NCBI GenBank assembly: GCA_963667425.1
Contig: OY763407.1
Location: 2,790,001-2,854,000, forward strand
Reading direction: 5' to 3'
Length of the DNA: 64,000 nt
Origin: G963667425 sp963667425 [NCBI: bacterium]
GTDB taxonomy: Bacteria > UBP6 > UBA1177
Below the pieces are notes generated by a model. That model had not been told where the DNA came from, did no database searches, and saw nothing but the letters and a program-made list of their open reading frames with translations. The translations under genes and the position numbers were made by a program. Below, one piece after another: positions 43,016-51,229 of this stretch (position 1 is its first letter; every line of letters begins with the position of its first letter).

Positions 43016-43582
43016 ATGATAAAATTTGAAATAACAAAATTATTCATAGAAGGCCTCAATATTGTAAAACCGCACAGATTCGGAGATGAAAGAGGCTTCT
43101 TTGAAGAATTCTACAATAAAAAAGCATTTGAAGATTCAGGACTTACAGCCGATTTCGTTCAGGATAATCACTCAAAATCACGTAAAGACGTACTTAGAGG
43201 CCTTCATTTTCAGAAAAAAGCCCCGCAGCTTAAACTCGTCAGGGTTTTAAGAGGTTCAATATACGACGTAGCAGTCGATCTTAGAAAAGGATCGCCGACA
43301 TACGGGAAATGGCATGGTGAAATCCTTACATTTGAGAATGGAAAAATGCTCTGGATTCCCGAAGGATTCGCACACGGCTTTCTAACCCTTGAAAACGACA
43401 CAGAAGTGCTATATAAATGCAGCAATCTTTACAACCCCGAAGACGAAGGGGGAATAATATGGAACGATATCGACATCAAAATCAACTGGGGCATAGAAAA
43501 TCCGCTCATTTCAGAAAAAGATAAAAAACATCCCGCCTTCAAAGACTTTGATTCTCCATTTGTTTACAAGGATTCAAAATGA
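43016..43582 (+). CDS. rfbC: dTDP-4-dehydrorhamnose 3,5-epimerase
   Basis: A 188-aa cupin epimerase in dTDP-L-rhamnose synthesis. Motifs: RGFFEEFYNKKAF, FVQDNHSKSRKDVLRGLHFQ with the catalytic His, VAVDLRKGSPTYGKW and WIPEGFAHGFLTL. It overlaps the next start by ATGA. rfbA and rfbB are not in the window, so the first half of the pathway must lie elsewhere. Confidence 0.95.
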   Translation: MIKFEITKLFIEGLNIVKPHRFGDERGFFEEFYNKKAFEDSGLTADFVQDNHSKSRKDVLRGLHFQKKAPQLKLVRVLRGSIYDVAVDLRKGSPTYGKWHGEILTFENGKMLWIPEGFAHGFLTLENDTEVLYKCSNLYNPEDEGGIIWNDIDIKINWGIENPLISEKDKKHPAFKDFDSPFVYKDSK

Positions 43583-44421
43583 AAACAGCACTACTCGGCG
43601 CATCAGGCCAGCTTGGAACAGAAATAAGAAAAATCATTGATACGGAACCACTTACAAGAGAAAATTACAGCATAGATGAACCTTTTGAAAAGTGCGCAGA
43701 GCTGCTTCTTCCATACGATACAATCATCAACGCAACAGCATACACCAATGTTGAAAAAGCGGAAAGTGAAATCGAACAGACATTTAAAATAAACGCAAAA
43801 TTTCCCGGAAAACTTGCAGAATACTGTAAAAAACATAAGAAAACACTCATCCATTTCAGCACAGACTACGTCTTTAACGGTGAAAAAACCGTGCCATATA
43901 AAGAAAACGACATTCCAGCCCCGATTAACATCTATGGAAAATCAAAATTTGCAGGAGAATTCCTGGTATCATCATCATGCAAAAAATTCTTTATATTCAG
44001 ACTAAGTTCACTCTTCGGAAAAGCAGGAGCAAGCGGCAAAGGTGGCAATTTCATTGAAACCATGCTTAAAATGGCAAAAGAAAACAAAAAAATCAGAGTA
44101 ATCTCGGACCAGACAATGAGCCCGACCTATGCAGCTGATGCCGCAGAAATGATTAAAAGTTTTCTTGTAAAAAATGAGAAAACCTATGGAACATACCATT
44201 TCGCCAACAGAGGAACCTGCTCGTGGTTTGATTTTGCATCAAAAATATTTGAAATTGAAGGCATAAAACCAGACATAAACGCCGTTACATCAAAAGAATT
44301 CATTACAAAAGCATTAAGACCCGCCTACAGCGTTCTTGATACATCAAAAATAAGCTTAAAAGTAAAAATCAGACGCTGGGAAGAAGCACTGGAACACTAT
44401 ATCTCAGAAAGAAACAGTTAA
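43579..44421 (+). CDS. rfbD: dTDP-4-dehydrorhamnose reductase
   Basis: A 280-aa NADPH-dependent SDR that makes dTDP-L-rhamnose. The nucleotide-binding loop GASGQLGTE is at the start; NATAYTNVEKAE, the catalytic FSTDYVFNGEK with Tyr, and NIYGKSKFAGE with the Tyr/Lys pair follow. Its coding strand is rich in A and C, unlike the T/G-rich genes before 41 kb. Confidence 0.95.
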   Translation: MKTALLGASGQLGTEIRKIIDTEPLTRENYSIDEPFEKCAELLLPYDTIINATAYTNVEKAESEIEQTFKINAKFPGKLAEYCKKHKKTLIHFSTDYVFNGEKTVPYKENDIPAPINIYGKSKFAGEFLVSSSCKKFFIFRLSSLFGKAGASGKGGNFIETMLKMAKENKKIRVISDQTMSPTYAADAAEMIKSFLVKNEKTYGTYHFANRGTCSWFDFASKIFEIEGIKPDINAVTSKEFITKALRPAYSVLDTSKISLKVKIRRWEEALEHYISERNS

Positions 44422-44543
44422 AAAAGAAAACTTTAGCAAGCAAAACCCAAAAAAGCGGGAGTATCATAAAAACTAACACAGAAACAGACAGAAACTTTCC
44501 CAATATTTCTTTCACAACACCTGTTTATAACACATTACAGCAT

Positions 44544-45686
44544 TCAGTAACCTTTCTGAAACTTTTTTACCAGAGATTTATACCAGAATTTGTTCATAAA
44601 AGGTCTTTCGGCTATAAGAAAAAATACAGATGAAATTACAAGGACTAAAACAATCAGTATCGCAGCATATATACCTGTATTTATAATCTGATTATCTGAA
44701 AAAGTTTTTCTTACTAAAGGATTTCCAAACAAACTGATAATTGGATAGTGAATAAGATATATGGAATAACACATTCCACCGATATTTGTGATAACTCGCA
44801 TTGAGAGTATTTTAAACGTTTTATGAATGAGCACATAGTAATAGAAAAAAAATATACTAGCAATCTGAGCTGTTTCCATAACCATTTTCAAGTATCTTGA
44901 ACCAACATCCTTATTATCAAGCAGCCATATTAATATAAATATTATTAACGCTATTAAAGAATCAAACTTAGTTGCCGGTAATAACGTTATTTTGTCTGCA
45001 TATATATCAGCCAGAATAAAACCAGTAAGAAAATATGGTAGATAATTGATAATTGTTATAAAAGGAAAATCAATAAAGTTATCAGCACACACAAACAGAA
45101 TTGATACAGTAGCAAGTAGTACATATTTTGTTCTTTTGTTTTTTATTAAAAAGAAATATGCCATAAGAGGTGCAAGCATATAAAACTGAGCTTCAACTTC
45201 AAGACTCCATGTCACTATATTTATCTTAGTCAGCGACTCGCCGAATATTATGTTATGCAGATAGAAAATTGATGCAGAGTAACTTTTTAAAGCATCAGCT
45301 AATGAAAGTTTATGTGCCACAAAAACTGTCGCAAAAAGCAATGTGGTCATTACTATAATATATGGTGGTTCAAGTCTTGACAACCTTCTTATGAAATAGT
45401 TTTTTATGCTGACTTTTTTCCCTTTACCTAAATAATATCTTGCAAAAGGAAGCCCCAAAATGAAGCCACTTATCACAAAAAACAGAGAGACACCAAGATC
45501 TCCTCTATGAAGAATTTCTTTCAAAATATTAAAATCAAAAAATTCTACATATTTAGTCTGATCTTTTACAGAAAGAAAACCGGCTAAGTGAAAAAAGACA
45601 ACACTAGTGATAGCAATAAATCTTAATCCGTCTATTTCAGGAATAAAATTTCCTGAAGATGTTATTCTTCTGAAAGATAATTTCAT
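44544..45686 (-). CDS. acyltransferase 3 family (OafA/YrhL-like) membrane protein
   Basis: About 380 aa with around ten membrane segments. The family start EIDGLRFIAITSVVFFHL is clear, with the catalytic His in FFHL near residue 37, and FVISGFILGLPFARYY, RRLSRLEPPYI and TWSLEVEAQFYMLAPL follow. These enzymes O-acylate surface sugars such as O-antigen. Its place next to rfbC/rfbD suggests rhamnose-containing polysaccharide as the target. I chose ATG 45686 after AGGA. Confidence 0.92.
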   Translation of the reverse strand: MKLSFRRITSSGNFIPEIDGLRFIAITSVVFFHLAGFLSVKDQTKYVEFFDFNILKEILHRGDLGVSLFFVISGFILGLPFARYYLGKGKKVSIKNYFIRRLSRLEPPYIIVMTTLLFATVFVAHKLSLADALKSYSASIFYLHNIIFGESLTKINIVTWSLEVEAQFYMLAPLMAYFFLIKNKRTKYVLLATVSILFVCADNFIDFPFITIINYLPYFLTGFILADIYADKITLLPATKFDSLIALIIFILIWLLDNKDVGSRYLKMVMETAQIASIFFFYYYVLIHKTFKILSMRVITNIGGMCYSIYLIHYPIISLFGNPLVRKTFSDNQIINTGIYAAILIVLVLVISSVFFLIAERPFMNKFWYKSLVKKFQKGY

Positions 45687-45715
45687 AAACATTCCTATCA
45701 ACGTAAACGTTCAGC

Positions 45716-45744
45716 AATATAAAACACTTTAATATAAAGCGCAA
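45716..45744 (-). promoter_or_regulatory. probable promoter of the acyltransferase gene
   Basis: Minus strand: TTGCGC (45744-45739), 17-base spacer, TATATT (45721-45716), 30 bases before the start codon. The rest of the 230-base gap up to 45917 is very AT-rich with nothing else recognised. Confidence 0.5.
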
Positions 45745-45917
45745 GATTATTATCTGGCAAAGTAGTAATGTCCGGCTGTTAAAAAAAATCTCTGATAAAA
45801 AAAATAAAATCATTAGGAAAAATTTCAATAAATAAAATTTAACATAACAAAAAATACTTGCATATTCTTTTTATATCATGTAATTTTATACATATATTAC
45901 TAAAATAATAACTACAC

Positions 45918-46343
45918 ATGAAAAACATTTTCAAAAGTTGTTATCAGTCAGATAAAAATCACAAATCTTTATGCAGTAACAGTTTAAATTTAATATTTTT
46001 AAGCTTAATTTATTTAAAAACAGCTCACAACGTTGTTAAAAACGGTAAATCAGTTGTCATATACAGTCAAACGATTGCAATATATGCTAAAGCGATAGTC
46101 ATTTACGCTAAACAGATTGCGATATATGCTAAAACGATTGTCATTTACGTTAAACAGATTGCAATATACGCTAAAGCGATTGTCATTTACACTAAACAGA
46201 TTGCAATTTATGCTAAAACGATTGTCATTTACGCACTTAAATATTACATTTTTGTATTAAAGAAACACAAACACGCTCCAGAGAACCTTAAAAATGATTT
46301 TTGCACCCGTAAATACAGTAAAGTATTTTTAAAAACCATTTAA
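45918..46343 (+). CDS. doubtful open frame built on heptad repeats
   Basis: A 141-aa frame, MKNIFKSCYQ..., whose middle is a run of seven-residue units IAIYAKT / IVIYAKQ encoded by the 21-bp repeats. No ribosome site precedes its ATG and no signal peptide or known domain is seen. A 21-bp period keeps any frame open, so openness is weak evidence of coding. If made, the alternating IAIY/IVIY units could form stacked beta strands. A promoter-like sequence for the next gene lies in its 3' end. It may equally be non-coding repeat DNA. Confidence 0.3.
   Translation: MKNIFKSCYQSDKNHKSLCSNSLNLIFLSLIYLKTAHNVVKNGKSVVIYSQTIAIYAKAIVIYAKQIAIYAKTIVIYVKQIAIYAKAIVIYTKQIAIYAKTIVIYALKYYIFVLKKHKHAPENLKNDFCTRKYSKVFLKTI
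46052..46240 (+). repeat. 21-bp tandem repeat array, nine units
   Basis: Units of exactly 21 bp start at 46052, 46073, 46094, 46115, 46136, 46157, 46178, 46199 and 46220. From the second unit two forms alternate: GATTGCAATATATGCTAAAR and GATTGTCATTTACGCTAAAC, so the true period is 42 bp. The first and last units are degraded and a weaker copy may precede at 46031. The 21-bp period equals two helical turns, placing every unit on one DNA face. Confidence 0.9.
46301..46329 (+). promoter_or_regulatory. possible promoter of the 46356 gene
   Basis: TTGCAC (46301-46306), 17-base spacer, TATTTT (46324-46329), 26 bases before ATG 46356 and just downstream of the repeat array. Confidence 0.45.
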
Positions 46344-46355
46344 GGAGAACAGAAA

Positions 46356-47054
46356 ATGGAAAACGAAGAAAAAACGACACAAAACAAAACCACAGAAGAG
46401 ACAAAGAAAACAAGAAAAAGCAATTCAGGCGAAAAAGAAAAACTAATGCAGTGGAAACTCATCATTGCAGCCTTAAAAACAGATGAAGAAATAAAAGCAG
46501 TAATGTTAAAAAGAAATTTCTCAGATGAAAAAATCAGCGGCATAGAAGAACAGTACAACAAACTCATTGAATTAAGTTCAAAACAGCAATCAGCAATTGG
46601 AGAAAAACAACAGGCGCAGGAAAAATTCGGCAAACTGAAAACCGAACTGATAGAATTCTACAAAAGCACACGAACATTTGCCAGACTTGCACTAAAAGAA
46701 GACACATCAAATCTTAAATCATTAGGAATCGATGAACCATTAAAAACAAGCTTTGCAGCCATGATGGATAAAATATCACAATTTGTCATGAACGCACTGG
46801 ACAATGAAATAATCCTTACAAAACTTGCCGAACTCGGAGTAACAAGAGAAAATATTGAAACACTATCAGCAAAATACAATGAAACCATCACAGCAAAAAT
46901 AGAAGTTGAAAATGAAACAGCTGAATCGATGCGTTTAACCAAAGAAAAAATAAAAAAGTTTGCTGAAATGGAAAAAATATTTAAAACCATTATAACAATT
47001 GTAAAGACTGACCTTAAAGAAAGACCTGACCTTTTAAGCAAAATGGGGATATAA
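46356..47054 (+). CDS. helical protein with internal duplication, unknown function
   Basis: 232 aa, no signal peptide, mostly predicted helix. After a Lys/Glu/Thr-rich head (residues 1-30) two repeats of about 80 residues can be aligned. The first ends FARLALKEDTSNLKSLGI (near 118), the second IVKTDLKERPDLLSKMGI (the C-terminus); both contain a similar start (MLKRNFSDEKISGIEEQYN, LAELGVTRENIETLSAKYN). I recall similar unnamed helical proteins in varied bacteria but know no function. AAGGAG lies seven to eight bases before the start. Confidence 0.7.
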   Translation: MENEEKTTQNKTTEETKKTRKSNSGEKEKLMQWKLIIAALKTDEEIKAVMLKRNFSDEKISGIEEQYNKLIELSSKQQSAIGEKQQAQEKFGKLKTELIEFYKSTRTFARLALKEDTSNLKSLGIDEPLKTSFAAMMDKISQFVMNALDNEIILTKLAELGVTRENIETLSAKYNETITAKIEVENETAESMRLTKEKIKKFAEMEKIFKTIITIVKTDLKERPDLLSKMGI

Positions 47055-47271
47055 CACTTAAAACATTGTTATTAAAACAAATTCAATTAAAAAAAAACCT
47101 AGTCTGTTGCTTTTGAATATGCTTGACGTAAAATTTATTTTTTATCAGGAAATATTTCAGCCACATATCTTGATGCATCAGACGCCCAGAGGGGCGTTGC
47201 TACACAGGTTTCATTTTGACATAACCTCAATAAACGTTATAATCATTTAACTTAATTTAAGTGAGGCGGTA

Positions 47272-49005
47272 ATGAAAAAGATTCCATACGGCATTGCAAA
47301 TTTTGAAGATTTGAGAGAAGGAAATTACTATTTTATAGATAAAACCAAATATATTGAGAAACTGGAAAACAATAATGGTAAATTTATATTCTTTCTTCGT
47401 CCTCGCAGGTTCGGGAAATCTCTTTTCATTTCTATGCTTGAACATTACTATGATATAAATAAAAAAGATAAATTTGAAGAGCTTTTCAAAGATACTTATA
47501 TTGGTAAAAATCCGACTCAGCTTAGAAACACTTTTCCTATATTAAAGCTTAATTTTTCAGGAATTCCGACAAATAAAAGCATGGAAGAGATAGAATTTTC
47601 TTTTGATGATTCAATTAGAGCCTCTGTAAATGGTTTTTTTGAGAAATATCAGAAGAAACTTAATATCCCGGAAAATGTTAAGGATGAAGTCCTTTCAAAA
47701 AAATCTGCCGGAGATCTGTTTAATTCATTTGTAAGCAATCTTTATTATAAATCCGGGATCAGCTATTATCTTTTAATCGATGAATATGATAACTTTGCAA
47801 ATAACATTCTGATTCATCATGGTAAAGGTTCATATCAGGATTTAACACACGGCGGCGGCTTTCTCCGAAGTTTCTTTGCCGCTGTAAAGAATGCAACAGA
47901 GACCAGAACTGTTGAAAGACTTTTTGTAACAGGAGTATCACCACTGGTTTTAAGTGATGTTACAAGCGGCTTCAATATGGGCGACAATATCTCAACTGCT
48001 GTCCCGTTTAACTCAATGATAGGCTTCACAACTGAAGAAGTTAAGGAAATGGTAGATTATTACATCTCGGAAGGGGCTGTAAAAGAAGAGGAAAGAGCAA
48101 AAATTCTTGAAACACTTAAAATCAACTATGACAACTACTCATTTTCAGATAAAACAGATGAAAAAATCTATAACTCTGACATGGTTTTATATTTTTTCAA
48201 TAAATATTTTCAGTCGGGCAACATTCCGAATGAACTTATAGATCCTAATATCCGCACAGATTTCGGTAAACTTAAGTTTCTGATTCTCCAGGATAAGAAA
48301 CTGAACGGAAACTTCTCAATACTCACTGAACTTCTGGACAAAAAGGAGACAGAGACGGATCTTGTAAGCAGTTTTGCACTTTCAGATATTATAGAGCACA
48401 GTAAATTTAAATCATTTCTTTATTATCTCGGACTTCTCACGATAAAAGATCATGTATTTGCAAACCACTATGTCATGAATGTGCCGAATGAAACGGTTAA
48501 ACAGATGCACTTTGAATATATCCGTGAAGCACTTAAAGGAAGATATGATGAACTTAACATAAATACAGACTTTTTAAGCAAAGAGTTCATTAACATGGCT
48601 TTTAAAGGTGAGTGGACAAAACTTATGACCTATATTTTAGATAAGTTTTATGAAGCATCATCAATAAGAGATTTCATCTATCGTGAAGAAGGGATAAAAA
48701 TGTTTCTTCTTGCTTACTTTAACATAACCAAACTTTATTTTGTAGAAAGTGAACCTGAAATGAATCACGGCTACGCTGATATTTTTCTTCAGAAGAATTA
48801 TGCCGTGACAGATTTAACGAAATATGAATACTTAATCGAAGTTAAATACAGAAAAGCAGGTGAAACTGAATCAGTGGAAACATTAAAGGAAAAAGCAGCC
48901 GCTCAGCTTGAAAGATATGCCAAAAGTCAGAAGATAACATGCCCCGTCAAAAAGCTTATTGTCATCTGCTCAGCCAAAGAGTGCGAGTTTTTTGGGGAAG
49001 TGTAA
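47272..49005 (+). CDS. AAA-ATPase-like / PD-(D/E)XK nuclease-like protein
   Basis: A 577-aa protein of the AAA-ATPase_like plus PDDEXK_9 type. The start IPYGIANFEDLREGNYYFIDKT is the family hallmark; FLRPRRFGKSLFISML is its P-loop and YYLLIDEYDNF its Walker B. The C-terminus has YADIFLQK...EYLIEVKYRK, the D...ExK nuclease core near residues 505-530. These proteins are multi-copy in many anaerobes and their role is unproven; mobile-element or defence roles have been proposed. It lies in the accessory-looking segment. Confidence 0.9.
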   Translation: MKKIPYGIANFEDLREGNYYFIDKTKYIEKLENNNGKFIFFLRPRRFGKSLFISMLEHYYDINKKDKFEELFKDTYIGKNPTQLRNTFPILKLNFSGIPTNKSMEEIEFSFDDSIRASVNGFFEKYQKKLNIPENVKDEVLSKKSAGDLFNSFVSNLYYKSGISYYLLIDEYDNFANNILIHHGKGSYQDLTHGGGFLRSFFAAVKNATETRTVERLFVTGVSPLVLSDVTSGFNMGDNISTAVPFNSMIGFTTEEVKEMVDYYISEGAVKEEERAKILETLKINYDNYSFSDKTDEKIYNSDMVLYFFNKYFQSGNIPNELIDPNIRTDFGKLKFLILQDKKLNGNFSILTELLDKKETETDLVSSFALSDIIEHSKFKSFLYYLGLLTIKDHVFANHYVMNVPNETVKQMHFEYIREALKGRYDELNINTDFLSKEFINMAFKGEWTKLMTYILDKFYEASSIRDFIYREEGIKMFLLAYFNITKLYFVESEPEMNHGYADIFLQKNYAVTDLTKYEYLIEVKYRKAGETESVETLKEKAAAQLERYAKSQKITCPVKKLIVICSAKECEFFGEV

Positions 49006-49058
49006 TTGGCAATTTATCTGCGTGTTTATGAAACGCTTTTTTTCCAAAGGAGCAAACC

Positions 49059-49874
49059 ATGAAATACGATAACGAGCTTACTTTATATAAACGGAGCAGC
49101 AATTTTCTCTGGACTGATCCTTATATTGCTAAAAATATGCTGAAGGCGCATCTTGATTTTACAAATGATGCTGCAAGCCGTAATATTAAGACTATTAATA
49201 AAACTGTTAACTGGATCGAGCCTAAGATTAAGGGAAAAAGGGTTCTGGATCTTGGCTGTGGTCCCGGTCTTTACTCTTCTATTTTTGCGGGTCGCGGGTT
49301 TGATGTCACGGGCGTTGATATTTCGGCTTCTTCTATTGATTATGCCAGAGAGAGTGCTGAAAAATGTAATCTTGATGTGAATTTTCTCTGTATGGATTAT
49401 CTTAATGGCGATTTCGGCACTGGTTTTGATGCTGCTTTTTGTATTTACTGCGATTTTGGCGCGCTGATTCCTTCCGAGAGGGAGGTTTTTCTTAAAAAGG
49501 TTCATGGTGCGCTTAATCCCGGCGGTGTTTTTATTTTTGATGTGTTTGGTGCTGGGATTTCGCTTTGTAAGAGTGAGTTCAGGAACTGGCGGTTTTCGGA
49601 TGGTGGTGATTTCTGGTGTGAGAGCGGTTATCTTGCTCTTGAGGAGTGCAGGCATTTTCCTGATAGTTCTGCATGGGGCTTTCGTAATGTGATTATTGAG
49701 GAGAATGGTTTTTCAAGGGAATTTATTACGTGGGATTCTTATTTTTCACAGGATGATGTTTCTCTGATTCTTGAAAAGAATGGTTTTAAGGCTGTTTCTT
49801 TTAACTATAAGCTTGTTGAGAGTAGTAATTTTACGAGCAGTGATGTGATTTTCACGTGTGCGGTGAAGGTTTAG
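49059..49874 (+). CDS. class I SAM-dependent methyltransferase
   Basis: 271 aa. Motif I VLDLGCGPGLYSSIFAGRG near residue 66, acidic VTGVDIS after it, MDYLNGDFG, DAAFCIYCDFGALIPSE and the post-motif NPGGVFIFDVFG. The C-terminal part looks like a substrate domain; the substrate is unknown. AAAGGAG precedes the start. Its last 21 bases are repeated at 51204-51224, marking the edge of the duplication involving the two FGE-lipoprotein genes. Confidence 0.88.
   Translation: MKYDNELTLYKRSSNFLWTDPYIAKNMLKAHLDFTNDAASRNIKTINKTVNWIEPKIKGKRVLDLGCGPGLYSSIFAGRGFDVTGVDISASSIDYARESAEKCNLDVNFLCMDYLNGDFGTGFDAAFCIYCDFGALIPSEREVFLKKVHGALNPGGVFIFDVFGAGISLCKSEFRNWRFSDGGDFWCESGYLALEECRHFPDSSAWGFRNVIIEENGFSREFITWDSYFSQDDVSLILEKNGFKAVSFNYKLVESSNFTSSDVIFTCAVKV
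49854..49874 (+). repeat. direct repeat, copy 1 (methyltransferase 3' end)
   Basis: These 21 bases, ending in the methyltransferase TAG, recur exactly at 51204-51224. In both places the repeat leads into the 3' end of an FGE-lipoprotein gene on the minus strand. Confidence 0.9.
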
Positions 49875-49885
49875 TTTAAAATTTT

Positions 49886-51058
49886 TTATTTTGCACAGCG
49901 GAATCCGTTTGCTTCACTTCTGAATGCCGGATTTCTGCTGTATCTGTATGATGTGCGCTGAGCTACGTAGTTGTTGCTTTTTGATCCGCCACGCAGTACA
50001 CGGTATGTTCCGTTTTCTGCGCCCTGAGGGTCAGTTGCCGGTGATGTTGCGTAATATTCAGCACCGTACCAGTCGTTTACCCATTCAAATACGTTGCCTG
50101 CCATGTCATAAAGCTGATATTGGTTTACTCCGTCTGCTTTGCTGCCGATTTCCCATGTACCGCTTGTTCCGCAGCTGCTTCCTCCGGCGTTTTCGTCATA
50201 CATTGCCGCATAGTTGCATGTTGCTGTTTCATTTCCCCACGGATATATTCTTCCGTCTGTTCCTCGTGCGGCTTTTTCCCATTCTGCTTCTGTAGGGAGT
50301 CTTTTGCCTGCCCATTCGCAGTATGTTTTTGCTCCGTACCAGCTTATGCAGTTTGCAGGATGGTTGTTTTTATCTGATGCGCCAATATTGCATGTCAAAC
50401 TATCTGTATTTGTTGAATAATGTGGTTCTGATGTATTGTTGTTACTGCATGCACCTGAATTTATGCATTCCTGATACTAATTTACTGTTATTTCATATTT
50501 GTCTATTTTATATTCCGATAGTGTTATCTGATGATATGGTTTTTCGTTTGTACCGCAGTTGCTGTCAATTGTTTCATTGCAGCCCATCATAAATTGTCCG
50601 GCTGGGATTACTGTCATTGATTCAACGACTGTATCTTCGTCCGGTGTTTCTTCATTTTCATCTGTTTCGATGTTAATGTCCGCATTTTCATCCGGTACTA
50701 ACTCATCTTCGTCTGTTTCAGTGTCGGGGTTTGTTATGTCTTCATCTGTTTTGGTGTCAATGTCCGCATTTTCATCCGGTATTAATTCATCTTCATCTGT
50801 TTCGGTGTCGGTGTTTGTTATGTCTTCATCTGTTTTGGTGTCAATGTCTGCATTTTCATCCGGTATTAATTCATCTTCGTCTGTTTCCGTGTCGGTGTTT
50901 GTTATATCTTCATCTGGTTCGATGTCTAGAACTTCTGTGTCTTCGTCAGTTACAGTAATTGTGTCATTGTCTGTCTTATTAGGTTTTTTTGTGCTGCCAT
51001 CGTCACAGCTGATTGCAGTAAGAAGCAGTAATACAGTAAGTAATAAGATTTTTTTCAT
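49886..51058 (-). pseudogene. FGE/SUMF1-domain lipoprotein interrupted by an in-frame TAG
   Basis: ATG 51058 after GGAG starts a lipoprotein (lipobox LTAISC) with three 28-residue acidic repeats, then the beginning of an FGE domain (MTVIPAGQFMMGCN...EYKIDKYEITVN). A TAG at 50479-50477 stops it. The same frame continues open to 49886 with the rest of the domain ([60 protein letters not shown]). The intact neighbour at 51230-53194 reads through the same point (DKYEVTAAAYKACIDSG). A single nonsense mutation, readthrough or a sequencing error would explain it. It lacks the cysteine-repeat block of the neighbour. Confidence 0.85.
50657..50908 (-). repeat. three tandem 84-bp repeats coding for an acidic linker
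   Basis: Three 28-residue units of the form DITNTDTETDEDELIPDENA plus DIDTKTDE. The first two are identical in protein; the third has a few changes. The period is a multiple of three, so copy-number change keeps the frame. Confidence 0.85.
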
Positions 51059-51203
51059 TTTTTCTCCACATTTATGTTTATAGCCCATAAAAATATAGCT
51101 TCAAAAAAACTATAATCAAGAAAATGTTCGGTTGTTTTTTTATGCTGTTTATTCTAGTAGTTTGTTGTTTGGTTTTATTTTATAAAATAAATTGCTGTTT
51201 TTT

Positions 51204-51224
51204 ACGTGTGCGGTGAAGGTTTAG
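51204..51224 (+). repeat. direct repeat, copy 2
   Basis: Exact copy of the last 21 bases of the methyltransferase gene (49854-49874), now without the rest of that gene, just after the 3' end of the intact FGE lipoprotein gene. Confidence 0.9.
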
Positions 51225-51229
51225 GTTTG

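Noticed and set aside
46052-46240. CRISPR array
   Set aside because: The 21-bp units are directly adjacent without spacers, and no cas genes are near.
47182-47197. ACGCCC/GGGCGT hairpin before the AAA-ATPase-like gene
   Set aside because: Six pairs only, with no T-run and no known motif around it. It could be chance in a 217-base gap.
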